From assembly GCA_016213945.1 (NCBI GenBank), contig JACQZF010000006.1, forward strand, positions 124,001-188,000: a DNA stretch of 64,000 nt. Direction: 5' to 3'. Made by a program: the position numbers and the translations under genes. Numbering within the stretch: position 1 is the first letter of the stretch; each line of letters starts with the position of its first letter. The DNA comes from Nitrospirota bacterium (lineage in GTDB: Bacteria; Nitrospirota; Thermodesulfovibrionia; UBA6902). Shown in pieces: positions 24,794 through 33,732 of this stretch. The notes beneath the pieces are model-generated. The model did no database searches. It was not told where the DNA came from and saw only the letters and a program-made list of their open reading frames with translations.

Positions 24794-24895
24794 ATGCAGA
24801 CAAAATGTACCACAAAAATCGAAATTAATAAAGCAGGGAGCAGGTTCACGAGCAAACGATTTATGCGTCATTTTGGCATTACATGGCCAGCATGA
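24794..24895 (+). CDS. candidate 33-residue small protein
   Basis: The sequence has an ATG at 24794 preceded by AAAAGGAGAACAGAAAT, so a good Shine-Dalgarno site (AAAGGAG) with a 9-nt gap. The frame runs 33 codons to TGA: it starts MQTKCTTKIEINKAGSRF and ends RHFGITWPA. It is rich in Lys/Arg and has no membrane helix. No known family is recognised. It precedes the large haem protein gene by 170 nt and could be a leader peptide, a small regulator or a chance frame. An upstream TATAAG lies near 24755 but with no good -35 box. Confidence 0.4.
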   Translation: MQTKCTTKIEINKAGSRFTSKRFMRHFGITWPA

Positions 24896-25065
24896 CAAAC
24901 AATATGAGACACAAAAAATATAACTATCAGATTTTTAAGCTAATAATGATTTTGCACGTTAATTGCTCTAAATATTCAAAATCTTCTGTACGCATGCTTT
25001 AAGTTTCAACATAATAATATTGAAAAGAGAAGTTACGCGCTTCAATTAAAGGAGAAGGGTTTTTT

Positions 25066-28000
25066 ATGAAAAAGTATCGTTTGTTTATTATTCTTATTGT
25101 TTCGGTTTTTTTATTAGGCAGTGCTGCCGGGACGGTTTATGCAGTATGTACTGATTTAGACGGAGACGGTTACGGCCGTCCGGGAGACGCCTCGTGCCCA
25201 AAGGGCAATAAGACCGATTGTAATGACAATGACAACAAGGTTTACCCCGGCGCGCCATTGCTCTGCGACGGCAAGGACAACAACTGCGACGGCAGGAAGG
25301 ACTTTACAACTGACGAGGACAAGGACCGGGACGGTGTATTATGGTGTGCAAATGACTGTGATGATAATAACGCAGCGCGCTTCCCCGGCAACCCCGAGAT
25401 CTGCGACGGTATTGACAATGACTGTAATAACATAGTGCCGGGAAATGAAGCGGACAAGGACAAAGATGGCTACCGGGTTTGCAGTACGCCGTCCGACTGC
25501 AATGACAATGACGCGGCAATAAATCCCGGCAAGCCTGAGATATGCAGTGACAACAAGGACAACAACTGTAACGGGCAGATAGACGAGGCAGGGTGTATCT
25601 GTCCTGACGCGGACGCGGACGGCTTTACGGCGTCATTCTGCGGAGGGCAGGACTGTGACGACAACAACGGGGCGGTAAACCCCAATGCAGTGGAAGTATG
25701 CACGGACGGCATAGACAACAACTGTAACGGAGTGAAGGACCTATCAGACCCGACAGCGGTCAACTGTCCTGTGTGCATAGACAATGACAGCGACGGATAC
25801 GCAATAGATGGCGGACTCTGCGGCCCTGTGGACTGTGATGATGCTGATGCTAATGTATACCCCGGAGCAGCGAAGATATGCGACGGCAAAGACAGCGACT
25901 GCGACGGCAGGCAGGATTTCAGCACAGACGTGGACGCTGACAATGACGGATTCCCGGTATGCGTATTATCTGGATACACTGCGGGAGACTGCAATGACAG
26001 TAATCCGAACGTAAACCCCGGCAAAAGGGAAGGGCATTTTGGAAACCCTACCTGCAGCGACGGTATGGACAATGACTGTGACAACCAGGTTGATGCAGGA
26101 GACGGCGGATGTGCTGCTCCGACCTGCGGCACCAAAGCGAACCCCAATGACGGGCCACACTTCTTTGCCCTCCTGAACTCTGACGGCACGCTTCATCCTG
26201 ACAATTCGCAATTACTTTGCGGCAAGTGTCATGACCAAAATGATTTCCTGAACAATGTCAGGTACCAGTGTCAGCGCTGCCATGCTGACCCTAACGACAC
26301 ATCAGACCCTCTGAACGGGACATTTAAGGCACAGTACCCGCTCGCCCCGCCATATGGATTCGGCTCAGCGCCTAATGTAAAGATGCACTCATCCGCTGTA
26401 GTAGGAGCAAAATACGGCAACTGGGACACAAGCTGTACAACCTGCCACAACCCTCACCAGCAGGAGCAGAATCTCGCATACAAAACTACCTACGGTAAAT
26501 ATATCAAAGAATATATCTGTCTCGATAATCCTGTTACCGGCCTGAACATACAGGAGTTCGTGAATTTCACCGCACCTACAGGGACCGGCTCATTTGCAGA
26601 CGGAGTGCCTTACAATGAGAACATTTGCAATATATGTCATACACAGACCAATCATCACAGAAGGGATGGGAACGCGCCGGCACAGTTACATAATGATGGA
26701 ACAAACTGCACGACGTGTCATGCGCATGCAGATGGTTTTAAGCATGGAGGGTCAGGAGGGGGCGCAAACTGCGCATCCTGTCACGGCCATGATGCCGGAT
26801 ATGAGTATGCCCCGGGGCAGTACGGTCAGGGCAGAGGAACGTTCAAGAGCCATTCCACGCATACGGAAAATGACGGCGATGATCAAAAAGGACCTTTTGT
26901 AAATTGCGATTCGTGTCATGACACGAATAATTTCCCATATTTCAAATCAGGCAATGATGCTAACGGAGACGGGAAGTATAGTTTGCCTGAGACGAATGTC
27001 TGCAATACCTGTCATAGCCCGGGAGGCAGTTATGACGGCGTTAATGACCTTATTGCCGGAGCAAAGAATAACTGGAAGAACGGGATATACGAGGAACGGT
27101 CATTGAAGGCTGGCAAGGAGAAGTGGTGTGCCGGCTGCCATGATAATGTCCCGGGCAACAGCAGAAGCGATGGAACAGGAGCAGACGCTCCGTCCGTGGC
27201 AGGCGATAACAGCACATATGGGTTTTATGCAACAGGACATGGAAAAGGGGGACAGGTAGAGTGTATAAATTGCCACGACGCATCGCGCGCTCACCTCGAC
27301 CACAAGAGTGTTCCCTTATCAAATGTACTCTTTAGTTACGAGACGAATCCGACTGGTTACCGTTTTTATCAGGGGAAAGGAATGGAGCTTCCGTACAACA
27401 GTGAGATGATGGACAGCGACTTCACGCTTTGCTTAAGCTGTCATAACAAGAGTTCGCTGTCTGACATCACCACGCAGGGGCCGTACCTGGAGACCAACTT
27501 CAGGATGGATAATAACGTATACGGATCGAATTTCTACAACCTCCATTATCAGCATGTATATGCCTATCCGCGCGTGACATGCGTCGAATGTCATGAACCT
27601 CATGGCACGGTCAGGGCGAGGTTGGCCTCTGATTTTATCTCCGGATACAGGCCTCTGACTTATGACGCGGTCTCGAACAAATATTTTGAATTGACAGATC
27701 TTTCAATGGTAGATAATCCTGATTACAACAAAGGCGGGGCGTTGACCTCACAGCTTTCCTGTGCAGCCTGTCATAACCCTGCAAACCTGAGCAATGGGGT
27801 GGGGCCTGTTGATGGTATGTTCGACGGCTGGTATCTGAGGCAGTATAAGCCCAAGACTTTCGCTGTTAATGAGGATTTCGACGGTGACAGTATTGCCAAT
27901 AACATTGATAACTGTTCCGGAACAGGGAACCCGTCGCAATCTGATGCAGACCTGGACGGTGTTGGTGATTCGTGCGACAATTGTCCGGGCAACAGTAACT

Positions 28001-29226
28001 TCCGGCAGGAGGACAAGGACAAGGACGGCATTGGTGATGCCTGTGACAGTTCCTGCGACGCGGCAGTAGTTGCATGGGCAGGCCAGATGGGAGGGTATGA
28101 CGGCCCGTATGCCGGGAATGAAGGAGCCTACGCAGCAGCAGTAGATATTGATGGCAATGTATATGTAACAGGGTATACTTTTTCCGACCTTTTCGGCCCG
28201 CATATTGGATATGATGCTGACTTTTTTATTGCCAAGTATAACTCCAGCGGCACACTACTGTGGGGAAAACATTTCGGCTCCGTTAACCGCGATTATGCTC
28301 AAAGCATAGTAGCAGATAACAATGGCTATGTATATATTGCCGGATGGACAAACGGTAATCTCTTTGGGACGAATGGCAGCGGGCCTGGCACCTTATGGGG
28401 CGACGATTATTTTGTCGCAAAATACGACACTAACGGCAACCTGGTCTGGGGCCGCCAGTACAGCAGTAATGGCAACCCGGACAGTCTCGACCGGGCCTTT
28501 GCTGTCGCGGTTGACGCGGCAGGCAATGTCTATGCGACTGGAAGCACCTCGCTTGTGAAATACGACAGCAACGGCAATCTGCTCAGAGCAATTACGGCAG
28601 GGAGTTATCAGGGAGGGATTGGTTTGGCTGTTGATAATGCAAACGGGTTTATCTATATGACCGGGGGGTATACTTATGATCTTAAACTAACCAAGTACGA
28701 TCTGGATTTGAATCAGGTCTGGACCAGAAGCACTGGCACATCATCTGATGAAATATCCGGTGGCGTGGCGCTGGACAGCTCCGGGAATATCTATATGACC
28801 GGCTATACAGCAGGAAGCCTTGTCGGAGCCAGCAACGGCTTCAATGACATCGTCATCGTCAAATACAATCCTGCCGGCACTAATCTGTGGACAAGACAGG
28901 TAGGGACTGCCGCCGATGACAAAGGCGTCGGCATAGCAGTCAATGCAGCAGGCGTTTATGTCACGGCAAACACTGCCGGGTCATTCGTCCCCTACCAAAA
29001 CTACAGCGGAGCAGATCCCGTACTGTTTAAGTATGACCTTAACGGCAACAGACTTTGGCATACTCAATGGAACTCATTCGGGGCCGCTTATGTATATGGA
29101 CTTGCCCTTGACAGTTCAGGGAATTATTATCTGCCCGGGGAGGCTGGTGGAGATGTAACCGGTACGGGTCTGAACACAGGCGGAAGCGCAGACGCTTATG
29201 TGTTGAAGACCCAGCAGTGTAATTAA
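25066..29226 (+). CDS. secreted MopE-repeat / 13-haem cytochrome c / beta-propeller protein
   Basis: 1386 residues. A signal peptide (1-27, ending TVYA) leads into about seven MopE-like metal-binding repeats (30-350; pattern D-C-N/D-D-N-D...P-G...E-I-C-D-G-x-D-N-N-C-D/N-G). Residues about 380-910 contain 13 CxxCH haem sites (for example CGKCH, CQRCH, CTTCH, CNICH, CASCH, CVECH, CAACH). Two thrombospondin type 3-like Asp-rich repeats follow (about 935-985; DADLDGVGDSCD, DKDKDGIGDACD). The rest is an SBBP-like beta-propeller (VDIDGNVYVTGYT, KYDTNGNLVWGRQY and similar). It should be an extracellular or outer-membrane-associated electron carrier, possibly Ca2+-stabilised. No membrane anchor or C-terminal sorting tail is visible. 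Shine-Dalgarno AAAGGAG is present upstream. Confidence 0.9.
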   Translation: MKKYRLFIILIVSVFLLGSAAGTVYAVCTDLDGDGYGRPGDASCPKGNKTDCNDNDNKVYPGAPLLCDGKDNNCDGRKDFTTDEDKDRDGVLWCANDCDDNNAARFPGNPEICDGIDNDCNNIVPGNEADKDKDGYRVCSTPSDCNDNDAAINPGKPEICSDNKDNNCNGQIDEAGCICPDADADGFTASFCGGQDCDDNNGAVNPNAVEVCTDGIDNNCNGVKDLSDPTAVNCPVCIDNDSDGYAIDGGLCGPVDCDDADANVYPGAAKICDGKDSDCDGRQDFSTDVDADNDGFPVCVLSGYTAGDCNDSNPNVNPGKREGHFGNPTCSDGMDNDCDNQVDAGDGGCAAPTCGTKANPNDGPHFFALLNSDGTLHPDNSQLLCGKCHDQNDFLNNVRYQCQRCHADPNDTSDPLNGTFKAQYPLAPPYGFGSAPNVKMHSSAVVGAKYGNWDTSCTTCHNPHQQEQNLAYKTTYGKYIKEYICLDNPVTGLNIQEFVNFTAPTGTGSFADGVPYNENICNICHTQTNHHRRDGNAPAQLHNDGTNCTTCHAHADGFKHGGSGGGANCASCHGHDAGYEYAPGQYGQGRGTFKSHSTHTENDGDDQKGPFVNCDSCHDTNNFPYFKSGNDANGDGKYSLPETNVCNTCHSPGGSYDGVNDLIAGAKNNWKNGIYEERSLKAGKEKWCAGCHDNVPGNSRSDGTGADAPSVAGDNSTYGFYATGHGKGGQVECINCHDASRAHLDHKSVPLSNVLFSYETNPTGYRFYQGKGMELPYNSEMMDSDFTLCLSCHNKSSLSDITTQGPYLETNFRMDNNVYGSNFYNLHYQHVYAYPRVTCVECHEPHGTVRARLASDFISGYRPLTYDAVSNKYFELTDLSMVDNPDYNKGGALTSQLSCAACHNPANLSNGVGPVDGMFDGWYLRQYKPKTFAVNEDFDGDSIANNIDNCSGTGNPSQSDADLDGVGDSCDNCPGNSNFRQEDKDKDGIGDACDSSCDAAVVAWAGQMGGYDGPYAGNEGAYAAAVDIDGNVYVTGYTFSDLFGPHIGYDADFFIAKYNSSGTLLWGKHFGSVNRDYAQSIVADNNGYVYIAGWTNGNLFGTNGSGPGTLWGDDYFVAKYDTNGNLVWGRQYSSNGNPDSLDRAFAVAVDAAGNVYATGSTSLVKYDSNGNLLRAITAGSYQGGIGLAVDNANGFIYMTGGYTYDLKLTKYDLDLNQVWTRSTGTSSDEISGGVALDSSGNIYMTGYTAGSLVGASNGFNDIVIVKYNPAGTNLWTRQVGTAADDKGVGIAVNAAGVYVTANTAGSFVPYQNYSGADPVLFKYDLNGNRLWHTQWNSFGAAYVYGLALDSSGNYYLPGEAGGDVTGTGLNTGGSADAYVLKTQQCN

Positions 29227-29234
29227 ATGGACAG

Positions 29235-29275
29235 CGCTCGCTGACCCCGTGGCAAGGTCACTGGGTCAGCGAGCG
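29235..29275. terminator. hairpin after the cytochrome gene
   Basis: CGCTCGCTGACCC (29235-29247) pairs perfectly with GGGTCAGCGAGCG (29263-29275), a 13-bp GC-rich stem with a 15-nt loop, beginning 9 nt after the stop codon. There is no T tract, so it may be a stabilising 3' hairpin or a weak terminator. Confidence 0.5.
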
Positions 29276-29307
29276 AATGTAATAAAAAGAAACGCCACCA
29301 CCTTTAA

Positions 29308-29335
29308 CTCTATGCTCTCCGCTCTATGCCCTCTG
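29308..29335. repeat. heptanucleotide array upstream of glgB
   Basis: Four units in register: CTCTATG, CTCTCCG, CTCTATG, CCCTCTG. Confidence 0.6.
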
Positions 29336-29437
29336 CTTTTAATAAGACTACAAAAATCATTTGTAAGGTTCAGAAAAAAGTGCTAACATTTGTGGTATTC
29401 GGCGGAATGAAGGCATGATAATTTTACATTTTAATAA

Positions 29438-29463
29438 AAGATTCCGGACAAGCCGGAATGACA
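29438..29463. repeat. family C half element, copy C3
   Basis: AAAGATTCCGGACAAGCCGGAATGACAG matches the right arm of the family C palindrome. It ends about 20 nt before the glgB start. Confidence 0.6.
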
Positions 29464-29483
29464 GGGAAAGGGAGGGATGAATC

Positions 29484-31421
29484 ATGGCGTTAAGAGATTA
29501 TGAAATCGGCTATAATGTCAGATATGACGCAAGCAGGTTGACCGAGCAGGATATTTATCTCTTTAAGGAAGGCAATCACTTCAGGCTCTATAAAAACCTC
29601 GGCGCGCATTTGATGACTGTGGAAGGCATAAGCGGGGTGCATTTTGCCGTGTGGGCGCCCAATGCTGAAAATGTATCGGTCATCGGAGACTTTAATCAAT
29701 GGGACAGGGATTCACATCAGCTTGCTCCAAGATGGGACGGCTCCGGGATCTGGGAGGGTTTTATCGCCGGGCTGGAAAAAGGAGATCTTTATAAATATCA
29801 CATTGTCTCAAGGTTCAACGATTACACCGTGGAAAAAGGAGACCCCTTTGCCTTTTACTGGGAAACGCCTCCGAGGACCGCGTCGGTTGTATGGGACCTG
29901 AAATATGAATGGAATGACCAGGGATGGATGGCCAACAGGCATGAAAAAAATTCCCTGAACGCGCCTTATTCAATATACGAAGTCCATCTCGGCTCCTGGA
30001 AGCGCGTACCTGAAGAGGACAACAGGTATCTTACCTACAGGGAACTCGCCCATCAGCTTGCGGACTATGTGAAGGAAATGGGATTCACGCATGTTGAAAT
30101 TATGCCTGTAATGGAGCACCCTTTCTACGGCTCCTGGGGATATCAGACCCTTGGATATTTCGCGCCGACAAGCAGGTTCGGCACCCCGCAGGATTTTATG
30201 TATCTGATCGACCACCTCCACCAGAACGGCATCGGCGTGATCCTCGACTGGGTGCCTTCACACTTTCCTTCAGACCAGTACGGCCTGTCCTATTTTGACG
30301 GGACCTATCTCTATGAACATGAGGACCCGAAGAAGGGTTACCACCCCGAGTGGTGCAGCTACATTTTCAATCACGGGCGAAACGAGGTGAGAAACTTCCT
30401 TATCAGCAGCGCCATGTTCTGGCTTGAGCAATATCATATCGACGGTCTGAGGGTGGATGCGGTCGCCTCAATGCTATACCTGGATTACGCGAGAAATGAA
30501 GGCGAGTGGATCCCCAACATATACGGCAGCAAGGAAAACCTCGAGGCCATAAGCTTTTTAAAGAGATTAAATGAAACGGTCTACACCTTCTACCCGGACG
30601 TGCAGACCTTTGCCGAGGAATCAACGGCATGGGCCATGGTCTCACGGCCTGTCTATGTCGGCGGCCTGGGTTTCGGCATGAAATGGAACATGGGCTGGAT
30701 GCACGACACGCTGAAATATTTCTCGCATGAGCCTGTGCACAGAAAATACCACCATGACCAGCTCACCTTCAGCATCTGGTACGCGTTCTTTGAGAATTTC
30801 GTCCTGCCGCTATCGCATGACGAGGTAACACACGGCAAGGGCGCGCTGCTTGGAAAGATGCCCGGCGACGAGTGGCAGAGCTGCGCCAATCTCAGGCTTT
30901 TGTTTGGTTGCATGTGGGGGCATCCCGGCAAGAAGCTCCTGTTCATGGGAGGAGAAATCGCGCAGTGGAGGGAATGGGTCCATGAAGAGAGTCTTGAGTG
31001 GCACGCCCTTGAACATCCTTCACACCAGGGAGTGCAGAGATGGGTGAAAGATTTGAACCACTTTTACAGGACCGAACCCGCGCTCTATGAACTGGATTTT
31101 TCAAACGACGGATTTGAATGGGTAGACTTTCACGACTGGGAGGAGAGCATAATCAGTTTTATAAGGAAAGGGAAAGATACACAGGACATCATCCTTGTAG
31201 TATGCAATTTCACTCCTGTGCCCCGGACGAATTACAGGGTGGGAGTCCCACGCGGCGGCTACTGGAAAGAGATGATGAACAGCGACGCGGAAATGTACTG
31301 GGGAAGCAACGTCGGCAACTCCGGTGGCGTTGAAGCCGAGGAGATACCTGCGCACGGGATGGAACATTCTCTGTCACTGACACTTCCGCCGCTCGGTGTA
31401 ATTTTCCTCAAGAGTAAATGA
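29484..31421 (+). CDS. glgB: 1,4-alpha-glucan branching enzyme GlgB
   Basis: 645 residues, the shorter GlgB form. It has an N-terminal CBM48 domain (about 35-130; [20 protein letters not shown]), the GH13 barrel and an all-beta C-terminal domain. Catalytic residues are visible: the nucleophile Asp in [15 protein letters not shown], Glu in FAEESTAW, and the third acid in [12 protein letters not shown]. It makes alpha-1,6 branches in glycogen. There are no other glycogen genes nearby, so it is either scattered or part of an unlinked pathway. GGGAGGG precedes the ATG. Confidence 0.97.
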   Translation: MALRDYEIGYNVRYDASRLTEQDIYLFKEGNHFRLYKNLGAHLMTVEGISGVHFAVWAPNAENVSVIGDFNQWDRDSHQLAPRWDGSGIWEGFIAGLEKGDLYKYHIVSRFNDYTVEKGDPFAFYWETPPRTASVVWDLKYEWNDQGWMANRHEKNSLNAPYSIYEVHLGSWKRVPEEDNRYLTYRELAHQLADYVKEMGFTHVEIMPVMEHPFYGSWGYQTLGYFAPTSRFGTPQDFMYLIDHLHQNGIGVILDWVPSHFPSDQYGLSYFDGTYLYEHEDPKKGYHPEWCSYIFNHGRNEVRNFLISSAMFWLEQYHIDGLRVDAVASMLYLDYARNEGEWIPNIYGSKENLEAISFLKRLNETVYTFYPDVQTFAEESTAWAMVSRPVYVGGLGFGMKWNMGWMHDTLKYFSHEPVHRKYHHDQLTFSIWYAFFENFVLPLSHDEVTHGKGALLGKMPGDEWQSCANLRLLFGCMWGHPGKKLLFMGGEIAQWREWVHEESLEWHALEHPSHQGVQRWVKDLNHFYRTEPALYELDFSNDGFEWVDFHDWEESIISFIRKGKDTQDIILVVCNFTPVPRTNYRVGVPRGGYWKEMMNSDAEMYWGSNVGNSGGVEAEEIPAHGMEHSLSLTLPPLGVIFLKSK

Positions 31422-31545
31422 TACCGGGAGGGTTGTTAATCAAAGCGGTATTAAAACGAAAACCAAAGACAGCCTTTAGTTTAACTATCTGAAACCTTGA
31501 TATTCCGCTAAGGGATTTACTATTCGTTCTGAGCACTTATTCCGG

Positions 31546-31573
31546 TTGACACCTAAGACTTTTGTTTTATAGA
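31546..31573 (+). promoter_or_regulatory. promoter of the PAS-GAF kinase gene
   Basis: TTGACA (31546-31551), 16-nt spacer, TATAGA (31568-31573). It lies about 95 nt upstream of the start codon. A TTCCCG...CGGGAA hairpin (31642-31660) sits in the leader, ending 9 nt before the ATG and possibly covering the ribosome site. Confidence 0.65.
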
Positions 31574-31669
31574 GTATAAGTACACACTTTTCTAAATAAA
31601 TTTCGGCACACTAAGATTCAACTTGTAACGCTGTATGGATTTTCCCGGTGCTGACGGGAAGAAAATACA

Positions 31670-33529
31670 ATGCCCGGAAAAAAGACCAAATCAAATACAT
31701 CCAGCAAGAAACGAACAGGTTCTAAAACTCCGCTTAAAAGTAAATCTTCTTCCAAACTCCTCACTGCCGGCTGCGGTCTCCGCAATCAGACTGAAGAAAT
31801 GCTGAGGGCGTCTGAAGAAAAATACAGAAGTATTTTTGAGGGCGCGAATGACGGAATTATTTCCTGCGACCTGAGGACAGGGAAGTTCCTGTTTGTCAAT
31901 AAACGGATGTGCGAATTAATGGGTTATTCGGATGAGGAGATATTGAAGCTTGGGATAAAAGATCTTCACCCCCCTGAAAGTCTGCCTCACGTGCTTAATC
32001 AGTTCAACAGGATGGCTGCCGGAGAAGCGACTGAAGCGGCTGAAATACCGGTGCTGAAAAAAGACAAGAGTATCATTTACTGCGATATCGGCTCCTCTTT
32101 CTTAGAGCTGGGCAAAAAGACCGTACTGTTAGGCTTTTTCAGGGATGTCACCGCGCGCAGGATTGCCGTGGAATCTTTGAGGAAAAGCAACCAGCGGCTT
32201 GAAATCCTTTCCGACACAGCCCGGCTGTTACTGACAAGCGATACGCCTGAGAAGATCGTGGAAACAATATGCCGGAAGGTCATGGACTTTCTCGATTGCC
32301 ACGTATTCTTCAATTATCTTCTTGATGATGAAAAGATGAGTCTCAGGCTGAATGCTTATGCCGGGGTATCCGGGAACGTCGCAAAGGAAATCGAGTGGCT
32401 GGGCTTTGGCGAAACCGTGTGCGATTATGTGGCCCGGGACGGACGCAGGATTGTCGCTGAAAATATCCAGGAAACACCGGACTCACGTACAAACCGTGTG
32501 CGTTCAATAGGGATGAGGGCATTTGCCTGTCATCCTTTGCTTGCCAGAGGGCGGGTTATCGGGACGCTTTCATTCGGCACCAGTTCCAGGGCCTCTTTTA
32601 CAGAGGATGATCTGGCCCTGATGAGGACCGTGACCAACCATGTGGCTGCTGCAGTGGAGCGTAAAAAGGCAGAAGAAGAATTAATGAGTCACCGCAAGGA
32701 ACTAATGGCCCTGGTTGAAGAGCGAACTGCGGAATTGAATAAGATCAATGAAGAGCTTGAACGGGAAATTACAGAGCGCGTGCAGATTGAGGCGGAAATA
32801 GTTAAAATCAACAGAAGCCTGGATAAGCGTGTAAAAGAGCGCACCGCCGAACTCGAATTCTTAAACCGTGAGCTTGAGGCGTATTCCTATACGGTCTCTC
32901 ACGACCTGCGCGCTCCGCTCAGAGTTATTGACGGATTCATCAAGGCCCTTCATGAAGACTACGCAGAAAATCTGGACGAGACAGGAAGGGACTACTGCAG
33001 GCGGGTGCATTCAGCCAGCCAGAGGATGCTTCAGCTTATCGACGCCCTTCTTAACATGGCGCGTTTGACTCGCGGAGAACTTAAAGAATCGAATGTAGAC
33101 CTCAGCGCAATAGTTTCGGTAACGGCCCACGAGTTGAAAAAGACAGATCCCGAACGTCAGGTGGAAGTTATCATGGCCGAAAAGATGAAGGCTAAGGGAG
33201 ATATCAACATGCTCAGGGTCGTGCTTGAGAACCTCATCAATAACGCATGGAAATTCACATCCCGTCATCCTTCTGCAAAGATCGAATTCGGCGGCACCCG
33301 CATTAATGATAAAGATGTTTATTATGTCCGCGACGACGGCGCCGGGTTCAATATGGAATTTGCAGACAAACTCTTCAGCCCGTTCAGGCGGTTTCACAAC
33401 GAATCCGAATTCCCCGGCATAGGCATCGGGCTGGCTATTGTGCAGCAGATAATCAAGCGGCACGGGGGTAAAATCTGGGCGGAGAGCGAAGTGGAAAAAG
33501 GCGCGACATTTTATTTCACGCTGGGGTAA
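31670..33529 (+). CDS. soluble PAS-GAF sensor histidine kinase
   Basis: 619 residues with no membrane helix. A Lys/Ser-rich N-terminus (1-35) precedes a PAS domain (about 48-165; SEEKYRSIFEGANDGIISCD), a GAF domain (about 185-330), a coiled coil (335-400) and a phytochrome-type kinase core. The phospho-His is in YTVSHDLRAPLR (about 411). ATPase boxes are NLINNAWKFT, DDGAGFN and GIGIGLAIVQQI. It has no receiver domain. The neighbouring gene at 33733 begins with a receiver domain, so phosphotransfer between them is possible. The ligand is unknown. Confidence 0.9.
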   Translation: MPGKKTKSNTSSKKRTGSKTPLKSKSSSKLLTAGCGLRNQTEEMLRASEEKYRSIFEGANDGIISCDLRTGKFLFVNKRMCELMGYSDEEILKLGIKDLHPPESLPHVLNQFNRMAAGEATEAAEIPVLKKDKSIIYCDIGSSFLELGKKTVLLGFFRDVTARRIAVESLRKSNQRLEILSDTARLLLTSDTPEKIVETICRKVMDFLDCHVFFNYLLDDEKMSLRLNAYAGVSGNVAKEIEWLGFGETVCDYVARDGRRIVAENIQETPDSRTNRVRSIGMRAFACHPLLARGRVIGTLSFGTSSRASFTEDDLALMRTVTNHVAAAVERKKAEEELMSHRKELMALVEERTAELNKINEELEREITERVQIEAEIVKINRSLDKRVKERTAELEFLNRELEAYSYTVSHDLRAPLRVIDGFIKALHEDYAENLDETGRDYCRRVHSASQRMLQLIDALLNMARLTRGELKESNVDLSAIVSVTAHELKKTDPERQVEVIMAEKMKAKGDINMLRVVLENLINNAWKFTSRHPSAKIEFGGTRINDKDVYYVRDDGAGFNMEFADKLFSPFRRFHNESEFPGIGIGLAIVQQIIKRHGGKIWAESEVEKGATFYFTLG

Positions 33530-33654
33530 AATAAATTCTGGACTTTTCGATACGTGCCTGTAGTTCTAAAAATAACCTTAGCAGCCTGATCCAGGGACAA
33601 ACGATGAGTGCCCTAATACTCGGAGATATACCAAAAAGATGGGTAAGAGGGATT

Positions 33655-33707
33655 TAGGAATCTTTCAGATCCTGCTTCGGAAAGATTCCCGTCAAGCTGG
33701 AATGACA
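33655..33707. repeat. family C REP-like element, copy C4
   Basis: GGAATCTTTCAG and GAAAGATTCCCGTCAAGCTGGAATGAC form a degenerate copy upstream of the hybrid kinase gene. Confidence 0.6.
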
Positions 33708-33732
33708 AAATTATAAATATTAGAGATACTGA

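Noticed and set aside
24850-24900. Possible c-di-GMP-I riboswitch upstream of the haem protein gene (GAGCAAACG followed by TGCGTCAT)
   Set aside because: Only a fragment resembles the consensus; the paired helices and the GGGACGCAAAGCC-type segment are missing, and the region is better read as a small coding frame.
25470-26189. Long antisense open frame within the MopE repeat region
   Set aside because: It follows from repeated GAC/AAC codons on the other strand; the translation is low-complexity and has no ribosome site.
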